Positions 6,905 through 12,776 of a stretch of 12,776 bases of DNA are shown here, piece by piece. The notes beneath the pieces are model-generated. The model was not told the origin of the DNA, did not search any database, and was given only the letters and a program-made list of their open reading frames with translations. This DNA comes from Bacillota bacterium (lineage in GTDB: Bacteria; Bacillota; Bacilli; Lactobacillales; Enterococcaceae). The stretch spans positions 1-12,776 of the forward strand of contig JAEWFE010000143.1 in assembly GCA_023389005.1 (NCBI GenBank). Reading direction: 5' to 3'. The translations under genes were made by a program, and so were the position numbers. Numbering within the stretch: the first letter of the stretch is position 1; each line of letters begins with the position of its first letter.

Positions 6905-8272
6905 TTAACTATTCGCTTGATGATATTCGTCTAGTGCTTTATTCGATTTGCTTACAATTTCTTTTGCACATTCTTCTTTAGAAATTTTTCCTTCAGCAAA
7001 TTTTTGCATTTCATCAGTCACAATATCATTGATTTCCCAATTTACTAAATCAAATGGTTCTTGTGCTAATGGACTTGAAGCCTTCATTTGATCGAGCGCC
7101 ACTTTAAATTGAGGATTTTCACTATAGAAAGATTTCATATCAGGAAGATTTTCTGTTTCTTTATTTACTGGAATGTAACCTGTTTTTTGAGACCATTTTG
7201 CTTGAACTTCTGGAGAGGTTGCATAAGAGATAAAATCCCATGCTGCAGATAATTTCTTCTTATCTCCACGATTATATAAAACTAAAGAACTTCCTCCAAC
7301 ACTAGCACCACTAGTATCATCTTTTGAAACTTTTGGTAAAAATGCCGTCTGGAATTGGAATTTTCCAGCTGATAAACTCTTAATGGCACCTAGTCTTGAA
7401 GAAGAAAGTAAAGCCATACCATTTGTTCCTGTAGCAAATTCTTCATTGGCATTATCTTCTACATATTTTAGTCCACCGGATTTAATAACTTTTTCCCATT
7501 CTGTTAAGAACTTATCAAGTGTACCATCTTTATCAATGGTTAACTTAGTCATAGGTGCTTTTCTTCCACCTTCATGATCACCCATAAAACTTTCAGGGAA
7601 CTGACTCACAATGAAATTGGCTAATTGATAACGACCAATTTGAGAATTTAGCCCATCAATTCCTTTTTTATCTTTAATCTTTTTAGTTACTTCAGCTAAT
7701 TCGTCCAATGTTTGTGGTGCTTTATCATAACCTAATTCTTTTAATAAATCTTCGTTATAATACAAAAGAAGTGTAGAAGCATTCATTGGTACACCAACAA
7801 TCTTATCTTCATAAGTGAACGCTCGTAACATTTGGTCATAGTAGTCATCCGTCTTTATGTTAGAATTTTTATCATCGAAAAAGGTTTGCGCAGAGACTAC
7901 TTGTGGCAACTTGGAAATAGTTGGAATATCCATACCTACCGTTTGAATCACATCTGGAGCATTTTTATTATCTCTAGATGAAGATGCCATTTTTACCTTG
8001 CTGGCTATCTTCTTATCTTGGAATACCGCTGTAACTTTGACACCATTTTCTTTACCTTGTGTTGCATTATAATCCTTGACTATTTGTTCAATGGCTTCTC
8101 CATTTCCTCCAGCCATTGCATGCCAAAAAACAATCTCCGTATCTTTGAAATCTTTGCTTAGTTTGACTGTATCATCAGATTCTTTAGATGCCGATTCACT
8201 CTTTTTCCCACCACAAGCACTTAAACTTAATAACAACAACGTACTACATACAACAGCAATCATTTTTTTCAT
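6905..8272 (-). CDS. CUT1-type ABC transporter solute-binding lipoprotein
   Basis: 455 aa. It has a lipoprotein signal peptide with the lipobox LSAC (lipidated Cys20) followed by a Ser/Lys/Asp-rich linker, so it is anchored outside the membrane. The mature part is a family-1 extracellular binding protein (MalE/UgpB type): EIVFWHAMAGGNGEAIEQIV at the N-terminus, GVPMNASTLLLYYNEDLLKELG in the middle, and the typical AWDFISYATSPEVQAKWSQKTGYIPV near the C-terminus. The ribosome site GAGGAGG is strong and 7-8 nt from ATG 8272. It works with the two permeases encoded directly upstream. UgpB-like style would suggest glycerol-phosphate or an oligosaccharide, but the operon enzymes point to a nucleoside or glycoside. 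The ligand is unknown. Confidence 0.93.
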   Translation of the reverse strand: MKKMIAVVCSTLLLLSLSACGGKKSESASKESDDTVKLSKDFKDTEIVFWHAMAGGNGEAIEQIVKDYNATQGKENGVKVTAVFQDKKIASKVKMASSSRDNKNAPDVIQTVGMDIPTISKLPQVVSAQTFFDDKNSNIKTDDYYDQMLRAFTYEDKIVGVPMNASTLLLYYNEDLLKELGYDKAPQTLDELAEVTKKIKDKKGIDGLNSQIGRYQLANFIVSQFPESFMGDHEGGRKAPMTKLTIDKDGTLDKFLTEWEKVIKSGGLKYVEDNANEEFATGTNGMALLSSSRLGAIKSLSAGKFQFQTAFLPKVSKDDTSGASVGGSSLVLYNRGDKKKLSAAWDFISYATSPEVQAKWSQKTGYIPVNKETENLPDMKSFYSENPQFKVALDQMKASSPLAQEPFDLVNWEINDIVTDEMQKFAEGKISKEECAKEIVSKSNKALDEYHQANS

Positions 8273-8300
8273 CAGGATTCTCCTCCTCTGATTTTAATAT

Positions 8301-9128
8301 TTATCCTTTAACGCCACCAGCCATCATACCTTTCTTGATATAACGCTGGAAAGCAACAAATACAACTACAGTAGGTATTACAATCATTATTGCTGCAGCC
8401 ATAATAATTCCATGCGGACTTTCATCTGGGAAGTTCAGCAAAGTAACAGCTACCTGAGCAGTACGCATTTCATTTTGATTCGTAACTAATAACGGCCATA
8501 AATACTGATTCCAAACACCAACAAAAGACGAAATGAATGTAGTAATCAAAACGGGTTTAGAAGATGGTAACAACACTCGAATGAAGAACATCAAATTACT
8601 ACAACCATCAATCATCGCAGCTTCATATATTGTGCGAGAAAATGATAAGAAATATTGTCTCATTACAAAAATATTCATCGCTGTTACAAAGAAAATAATC
8701 ATCATTCCTAAATAAGTGTTAATAAGTCCCATTCTAGCAACTGTTCCATAGTTTTTGACAATTAACAAATCAGGTGGTATCATCATCGTTCCCAAAGCTA
8801 AGGTAAACAATAAACGTTTCCCTTTAAATTCAAAGAACGAAAACGCAAATGCTGCTGTTGAAGCTGTTAGCAATCTTACTGTCGCAGCTCCTAATGTCAT
8901 AACCAATGAATTTATCAGAAATCGAACCAAAGTCGTTTTTCTAAATGCAGCAATATAATTTCCTAAGTAAAAACTCCTCGGCAACAAGTGAACCTCTTTG
9001 CTTAATATTTCTTCAGGATGCATAAACGAAACAGATAGCGCATACAAAACAGGTGTCAGTACTACTAAACCAAGAAATATAGCGCCTATTTGATAAAGAA
9101 TATCTCCACGATTCTTTTTCAATCTCAT
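8301..9128 (-). CDS. CUT1 ABC transporter permease, MalG/UgpE type
   Basis: 275 aa, the usual size. It has six predicted membrane helices starting with IGAIFLGLVVLTPVLYALSVSF. The cytoplasmic EAA loop that docks the ATPase is clear: EAAMIDGCSNLMFFIRVLLPSSKP (about residues 168-191). The C-terminus, IKKGMMAGGVKG, is the standard ending of MalG-type subunits. The ATG at 9128 overlaps the TGA of the first permease by four bases. It forms the inner-membrane channel with the 9125-9994 product. No ATPase gene is present, so energising by a shared MsmK/MsmX-type ATPase encoded elsewhere is expected, as for many Gram-positive CUT1 systems. Confidence 0.94.
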   Translation of the reverse strand: MRLKKNRGDILYQIGAIFLGLVVLTPVLYALSVSFMHPEEILSKEVHLLPRSFYLGNYIAAFRKTTLVRFLINSLVMTLGAATVRLLTASTAAFAFSFFEFKGKRLLFTLALGTMMIPPDLLIVKNYGTVARMGLINTYLGMMIIFFVTAMNIFVMRQYFLSFSRTIYEAAMIDGCSNLMFFIRVLLPSSKPVLITTFISSFVGVWNQYLWPLLVTNQNEMRTAQVAVTLLNFPDESPHGIIMAAAIMIVIPTVVVFVAFQRYIKKGMMAGGVKG

Positions 9129-9994
9129 TCATAATGCACTCCCTTCTTTTCATAAATGAAGCTAAGGCCAACAAAAATAAATGTAATAATGAACCCTATA
9201 ACTGAAGCAGTGTAGCCAATATTATAATTTTGATTTAATATCGCACTCTTATAAATAAAAGATACAATCGTTTCTGTTGAACCATCTGGACCTCCTTGTG
9301 TTAGAATCAAAGTCAACCCACTAGTAATCATTGTTTTAGCCACAGATGAAACAAGTAAGAATAAAATTGTTGGTGAGATACAAGGTAAAATTATTTTATA
9401 TAAAGCTGTAAAACCCGTTGCGCCATCTATTTCGGCACTCTCTAAAACCTCATCAGGTATTCCTCTTACAGCTGTAAGCATAAACAAAAAGTTAAACCCT
9501 ATATTCAACCAGATTTCCATAAAAATTAATGAAGGCAATGCAAAACTTGCATCTTTTAGCCAATTAATATCTAATCCGGTTACTTTGTTAACTATTCCCA
9601 AAGTTGGATTCAACATTAATTGAAATACCATCGCCATCACAGATAAAGACATAGCCATTGGCAGAGAAAACATCGCCTCATAAATTGGCGATAATTTTCT
9701 CTTTTTTCGTGCAACTAATGCTAGTAACAAACCAATTGATAAAGAAAGAGGAATTGTCACAAGAGAATAAACAATCGTATTCATTATTGCTTGTAAAAAT
9801 CTTCTATTATGAAAAATATTGATGTAATTTTCTAATCCAACAAAATAATTTCGCTCACCAAAAGCATTTACATTAAAAAAACTATCAATAACATTCGTAA
9901 TAAACGGATAATAAGTAAATGCTACAATAAAAATAAATGCAGGAATCAAATATAAATAAGGTTCTATCTTCTGTATAATCGATTTTGTACGCAC
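9125..9994 (-). CDS. CUT1 ABC transporter permease, MalF/UgpA type
   Basis: 289 aa from GTG 9994. I chose this start because GAGG (10006-10003) is 8 nt from it; the in-frame ATG at 10000 is only 2 nt from that ribosome site, and a GTG at 10003 overlaps it. Two extra residues do not change the call. About six membrane helices, beginning with PYLYLIPAFIFIVAFTYYPF, are followed by the periplasmic-side FVGLENYINIF segment common to this family. The EAA loop is LESAEIDGATGFTALYKIILPCISPTI. It pairs with the MalG-type permease and the lipoprotein to form the importer. It lies 14 nt after the nucleoside hydrolase gene, so it is in the same transcript. Confidence 0.93.
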   Translation of the reverse strand: MRTKSIIQKIEPYLYLIPAFIFIVAFTYYPFITNVIDSFFNVNAFGERNYFVGLENYINIFHNRRFLQAIMNTIVYSLVTIPLSLSIGLLLALVARKKRKLSPIYEAMFSLPMAMSLSVMAMVFQLMLNPTLGIVNKVTGLDINWLKDASFALPSLIFMEIWLNIGFNFLFMLTAVRGIPDEVLESAEIDGATGFTALYKIILPCISPTILFLLVSSVAKTMITSGLTLILTQGGPDGSTETIVSFIYKSAILNQNYNIGYTASVIGFIITFIFVGLSFIYEKKGVHYE

Positions 9995-10008
9995 TTTCAT
10001 CACCTCAT

Positions 10009-10929
10009 TTAAGGAATACGTGTCAATTTGGTGAATAAGTCATCCATCAAATTATCTCTTTCTATTCTATAAACATATTTGATGAAATGACGTCTAGGAT
10101 CAAAGCTATAATAATTGTTGTATTGCATTATCGGACTTTTTACTAGCGTATCCAACATAAAATCTCCATCTAACAACCAAGCAACCGGAACAACATCCCA
10201 AATGGCTCTAGACCAAACTCGACCACCATAACAAATTCGTGCTTCTTCTGCTGTTTTTTCAATCATATAATCGCAAAACTCATTTTTACCTTTTAGCCAG
10301 TATTCTAATTCCGGCCCTGTCGTTGTAAATGCGGAAATCACATTTTTTCCAGGAAATTGAACTAGTGGCACACCAGAATCTAACAAAACTCGTGCAGCTG
10401 CGATATCTTGTCCAGAATTAAATGATTGATTATCATGCCAATCGTAACTTAATCCACCTAGCCACAACACAACGATTCTCTCAACAATTGTTTCATCTAA
10501 TAAAATAGCTGATGCGATATTCGTAGCTGCTGCAATTCCTATCACATATAACGGATTTTCTTCACTATAATCTTTTGATCGTTCTACTAAATCCTTAACT
10601 GCATCAGAAATTACAGGTGTTTTTTCATCTTTAAGAAATGAATCAGCTCCTTTGAAAGTAACATTATCAAATCTATTTTCCTTCATCAACTTATAACAGT
10701 TAAATATCTCATCATAGCTTCTTTCCATTCCATCTTTTGGACTTATTGAATGATGATTGAAAAACGGAGCCGCATAAACAGCTTTTAAATTAAGTTTATC
10801 TTCGGACTGTATTAAATATGCTAAAGCAAATTGATCATCAATTTCATTGTAAGTATCCGTATCAAGCACTACATCAACCTTCCCTTTGGGTTTCTTTAAC
10901 CTCCGAATAATGCTTTCATTATCAATCAT
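10009..10929 (-). CDS. Inosine/uridine-preferring-type nucleoside hydrolase (variant, Trp in place of catalytic His)
   Basis: 306 aa, the family's normal length, with no signal peptide. It would cleave the N-glycosidic bond of nucleosides to free base and ribose in the cytosol. The calcium-binding N-terminal motif is present in variant form, VVLDTDTYNEIDDQFALAYL (Asp23, Asp25, Asp31, Asp32), with two more residues between the Asp pairs than in the common DTDxGxDD. GIAAATNIASAI (about 131-142) corresponds to the LGPLTNIA segment, then LWLGG and SFNSGQDIAAARVLLDSGVP. Near the C-terminus the usual His-Asp is Trp244-Asp245 (RAIWDVVPVAWLL): the metal-binding Asp is kept but the leaving-group His is replaced by Trp. 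The start, ATG 10929, has a perfect GGAGGTG site 5 nt upstream. It is the first gene after the operon promoter. Confidence 0.9.
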   Translation of the reverse strand: MIDNESIIRRLKKPKGKVDVVLDTDTYNEIDDQFALAYLIQSEDKLNLKAVYAAPFFNHHSISPKDGMERSYDEIFNCYKLMKENRFDNVTFKGADSFLKDEKTPVISDAVKDLVERSKDYSEENPLYVIGIAAATNIASAILLDETIVERIVVLWLGGLSYDWHDNQSFNSGQDIAAARVLLDSGVPLVQFPGKNVISAFTTTGPELEYWLKGKNEFCDYMIEKTAEEARICYGGRVWSRAIWDVVPVAWLLDGDFMLDTLVKSPIMQYNNYYSFDPRRHFIKYVYRIERDNLMDDLFTKLTRIP

Positions 10930-10970
10930 GTCTACACCTCCAATATTGTTTTTTCACAACTTACAACCAA

Positions 10971-11000
10971 ATTATAAAGCGTTTGCAAGTCGGTTGTCAA
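10971..11000 (-). promoter_or_regulatory. Main promoter of the nucleoside operon
   Basis: On the minus strand TTGACA (11000-10995) and TATAAT (10976-10971) are both perfect sigma-A hexamers with an 18-bp spacer. Transcription would begin near 10964, giving a leader of about 35 nt with the strong GGAGGTG ribosome site of the nucleoside hydrolase gene. This is the strongest promoter seen in the window and fits a tightly repressed catabolic operon. Confidence 0.88.
10974..10988 (-). promoter_or_regulatory. cre site (CcpA catabolite repression) inside the promoter
   Basis: On the minus strand TTGCAAACGCTTTAT matches 14 of 15 positions of the cre consensus WTGNAANCGNWNNCW. It lies between the -35 and -10 and overlaps most of the -10, the standard place for repression by CcpA/HPr-Ser-P when glucose is present. 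This agrees with a carbon-scavenging role for the operon. Confidence 0.7.
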
Positions 11001-11253
11001 TACATATCTTGCTTTTAAACAATAAATAATTGTATCTCCACAACTTAATAACCCTTAAAATTATCGATTTTCTTTTCTATTTTATATTAAATTCCCATTT
11101 TTTAATTTTAATAAACCAGTTCACTTAATAAAAGTTGTTAATTTACAACTTCTTGTATCTTTGCCTCATCCATACTATCTATTTCTTATACATTTTATCC
11201 TGTTTCTTAAAATAAATTAAATAATCAATAAATATTAAAAATTATTTTTGAAC
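11001..11253. other. AT-rich non-coding stretch upstream of the operon promoter
   Basis: I see no coding frame, RNA gene or mobile-element end here. It is very AT-rich and carries two of the ACAACTT heptamers and the palindrome at 11132-11151. It may serve as an UP-element-like or looping region for the operon promoter, and it may contain the right junction of the accessory block, but no target duplication was found. Confidence 0.5.
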
Positions 11254-11285
11254 AAAAAAGCCTACCCCATTAAAGAGATAGACTT
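11254..11285 (-). terminator. Rho-independent terminator of sua5
   Basis: On the minus strand AAGTCTATC (11285-11277) pairs with GGTAGGCTT (11266-11258), with two G-U pairs. The stem extends two further pairs inward and is followed by six U (11259-11254). It lies 6 nt after the sua5 stop, so the nucleoside operon downstream needs its own promoter. Confidence 0.85.
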
Positions 11286-11291
11286 TTCTTC

Positions 11292-12305
11292 TTATTTTCC
11301 TTGATACCACTTTTGCCCAGCGGCTTTTTTTAGTCGATTCATGTAGGCTTGACCTAACCCAGTTTCCGCAGTCGTTGTAACTAAAATCAAATCCAAGTCC
11401 TGTTCATCTAAGGCACGCAAACCTGCAAACAATCCTTTTGTCGCAGCTTCAACCGAGTCATCTTCATAAGCTGAAACCAACTCAACATTTAGGCCTACTA
11501 ATTGCTTCGGACTAGCTAATAAACCTAATTTCTTGCCTTGCGCTTTCAAATCGGAGACGGCTTTGGCTAAAATCTCCGGTTGAACCATCATTACTGGTGT
11601 ATTGGGTGAATAATGTTTGTATTTCATTCCAGGTGATTTGGGAGTTTCGCTTTCTTTGACTAAATGTTTGTCCAAAAGAATCTCCATATCTAGAAAATCT
11701 GCTAACATTTCCCTCGTGATGGCACCTGGTCTTAAAATCATTGGTGCAGACTTAGGATTACTCAAATCTAAAACTGTAGACTCTACTCCGACCTGACAAT
11801 TGCCCCCATCCACAATGCCAGCAATTTTTCCTTGTAAATCATGATAGACATGGGCAGCGCAAGTAGGACTAGGTTTTCCAGAAGTATTGGCACTTGGTCC
11901 CACTAAAGGAACTCCTGCTTGATGGATCAAATCTAAAGTCAATTTTGAATTTGGCATCCGAAAAGCGGCGGTCGTCAAACCACCTGTTACTTCTTGTGGC
12001 AAAGAGCCCGGAATAATTTCAAAAATTAACGTTAAAGGTCCTGGCCAAAAGTGTTGGACGATTTTTTCTGCCAAAGGATGTAGCGTTTGAATATATTTTT
12101 TGGCTTGTTCAAAACTTTCTACATGGACAATCAGCGGATTATCACTCGGGCGGCCTTTCACTGCAAAAACTTGCTTGACCGCTTCTTTATCTAAAGCATT
12201 CGCACCTAAACCATACACCGTCTCTGTAGGAAAAGCCACGACTTGACCTGATTTTAATAACTGTGCCGGTATCGCTAAATCCTGTTTATATATGATTGTA
12301 TCCAC
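11292..12305 (-). CDS. sua5: L-threonylcarbamoyladenylate synthase (Sua5/YrdC/YwlC)
   Basis: 337 aa, the long two-domain Sua5 type. It makes threonylcarbamoyl-AMP from threonine, bicarbonate and ATP for the t6A37 modification of ANN-decoding tRNAs in the cytosol. The YrdC domain (about 1-200) shows VVAFPTETVYGLGANA, FAVKGRPSDNPLIVHV, HFWPGPLTLI, FRMPN and VGPSANTSGKPSPT. The linker SPGMKYKHYSP is the conserved bridge to the C-terminal Sua5 domain (about 235-337). The start is GTG 12305, with only a weak ribosome site (AAAGGA about 13 nt or GGA 6 nt upstream). Part of a DnaA-box-like nonamer (12298-12306) covers the start codon. It follows prmC in the conserved order and looks like core chromosome, visibly less AT-rich than the operon to its left. 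Confidence 0.95.
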   Translation of the reverse strand: MDTIIYKQDLAIPAQLLKSGQVVAFPTETVYGLGANALDKEAVKQVFAVKGRPSDNPLIVHVESFEQAKKYIQTLHPLAEKIVQHFWPGPLTLIFEIIPGSLPQEVTGGLTTAAFRMPNSKLTLDLIHQAGVPLVGPSANTSGKPSPTCAAHVYHDLQGKIAGIVDGGNCQVGVESTVLDLSNPKSAPMILRPGAITREMLADFLDMEILLDKHLVKESETPKSPGMKYKHYSPNTPVMMVQPEILAKAVSDLKAQGKKLGLLASPKQLVGLNVELVSAYEDDSVEAATKGLFAGLRALDEQDLDLILVTTTAETGLGQAYMNRLKKAAGQKWYQGK

Positions 12306-12401
12306 AACTTATCCACATCCTTTTTTCATACATTTCTTGATTTATACACATTTCTTACTTGATTATCCCCAACTTGTGGAAAAGATATCCACTTATCCAC
12401 T
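12298..12401. promoter_or_regulatory. Cluster of DnaA-box-like nonamers between prmC and sua5
   Basis: Matches to TTWTNCACA: TTATCCACA at 12309-12317, TTATACACA at 12342-12350 and, on the minus strand, TTTTCCACA at 12383-12375 are full matches. GTATCCACA at 12298-12306, TTATCCCCA at 12363-12371 and TTATCCACT at 12393-12401 have one mismatch, and ATATCCACT at 12385-12393 has two. The four left-hand plus-strand copies start 11, 33 and 21 bp apart, close to whole helical turns. The cluster fills the 94-bp gap, covering the sua5 start codon and the prmC stop. A DnaA-binding region that regulates sua5 or titrates DnaA is the likely role. Confidence 0.7.
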
Positions 12402-12776
12402 ATTCCACCACAATCATGCGGTCATTACCAAATAAATCCTGATGAATCGAAACTTGCTTTTTTGGAAAGGCTGCTTGAAATAGTTCTTTCACAGCAGGAC
12501 CTTGCATAAAACCAATTTCTAAAAATATCTTGCCATCCTTAGCTAACTTACTTTGTGCTTGTCTGGCAAGTTTTTCATAAATCGCAAGGCCATTATTTTC
12601 CGCAAATAAGGCCATTTTGGGTTCAAACTCGCGGACACTGACATCCATTAATTCATATTCATCTTGGCTTATATAAGGCGGGTTGGAAATTAAAACATCA
12701 ATCGGGCCTGCTACTTCATCTAAGCAATCACTTAAAATAAACTCAAGTGCCACACCAATTTGTTGGGCGTTTTCTT
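12400..12776 (-). CDS. prmC: Peptide chain release factor N5-glutamine methyltransferase, C-terminal part (runs off the right edge)
   Basis: About 125 codons are visible, open to the window edge (frame ENAQQIGVALEF at the border). The SAM-dependent methyltransferase motif LISNPPYIS (NPPY binds the target glutamine) is followed by EFEPKMALFAENNGLAIYEKL, KIFLEIGFMQG and the ending QDLFGNDRMIVVE, all typical of PrmC/HemK. It methylates the GGQ glutamine of release factors RF1 and RF2 in the cytosol. prfA normally lies immediately upstream, outside this window. The stop codon overlaps the last DnaA-box-like nonamer. The N-terminal helical domain and the SAM-binding loop are not in the window. Confidence 0.93.
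   Translation of the reverse strand, partial: ENAQQIGVALEFILSDCLDEVAGPIDVLISNPPYISQDEYELMDVSVREFEPKMALFAENNGLAIYEKLARQAQSKLAKDGKIFLEIGFMQGPAVKELFQAAFPKKQVSIHQDLFGNDRMIVVE

Larger units (their letters stand above)
10956..11151. repeat. Dispersed ACAACTT heptamers, candidate regulator binding sites
   Basis: ACAACTT occurs on the plus strand at 10956-10962, 11040-11046 and 11145-11151, and in inverted form (AAGTTGT) at 11132-11138. The last two form a perfect palindrome, AAGTTGT-N6-ACAACTT, at 11132-11151. The three direct copies are 84 and 105 bp apart, i.e. 8 and 10 turns of DNA at 10.5 bp. The first copy overlaps the predicted transcription start. An additional pair, ACAACC (10963-10968) and GGTTGT (10992-10997), brackets the -10 and cre. 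The obvious candidate ligand is the operon's DeoR protein, which is inference. Confidence 0.45.

Noticed and set aside
12304..12310. Another ACAACTT heptamer near the sua5 start
   Set aside because: It is formed by the join of two adjacent DnaA-box-like nonamers, so it is not counted with the operon's candidate regulator sites.
1..12776. Search for transposase, integrase, IS ends, CRISPR repeats, tRNA or rRNA genes
   Set aside because: None was seen; the accessory nature of the block rests on gene order and the broken reductase, not on mobile-element genes.

Overview
The window looks like a low-GC Gram-positive chromosome, most likely an Enterococcus or a close relative. The right edge carries prmC and sua5 (threonylcarbamoyl-AMP synthase) and the left edge the start of glyA, all on the minus strand. 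This is the conserved prfA-prmC-sua5-glyA-upp neighbourhood of enterococci and other Firmicutes. Here sua5 and glyA are about 11 kb apart, so the block between them reads as accessory DNA. The genus is inferred from gene order and protein style, not from a search.

Layout from left to right: glyA 5' end (1-214, minus) with its leader; a 60-codon orphan gene on the plus strand (429-611); a broken aldo/keto reductase (714-1043, minus), missing its N-terminal part and carrying an in-frame TAG; a terminator (1044-1080); a ten-gene minus-strand array (1112-10929); a 360-bp AT-rich control region (10930-11291); sua5; a 94-bp gap packed with DnaA-box-like nonamers; and the 3' part of prmC at the right edge.

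The array is read right to left: nucleoside hydrolase, two CUT1-type ABC permeases, a lipoprotein solute-binding protein, a Cof-type HAD phosphatase, a TIM-barrel sugar isomerase/epimerase, adenosine deaminase, an MgtC/SapB membrane protein, a DeoR-family regulator and a secreted protein of unknown family. Tight spacing, two ATGA stop/start overlaps, one strong consensus promoter at the head and one terminator at the tail argue for a single operon. A hairpin plus U-run after the binding-protein gene probably lowers expression of the distal half. A near-consensus CcpA site (cre) sits between the -35 and -10 of the promoter, and repeated ACAACTT heptamers surround it as candidate sites for the operon's own DeoR regulator.

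The content suggests uptake and breakdown of a purine nucleoside or a nucleoside-like glycoside. ABC import would use an ATPase encoded elsewhere, deamination would be by the adenosine deaminase, N-glycosidic cleavage by the hydrolase, and the sugar part would be handled by the epimerase and HAD enzyme. No ribokinase and no nucleoside phosphorylase is present. CUT1 transporters normally carry oligosaccharides and glycosides rather than nucleosides, so the true substrate is open. The other main observation is the DnaA-box cluster directly upstream of, and overlapping, the sua5 start.
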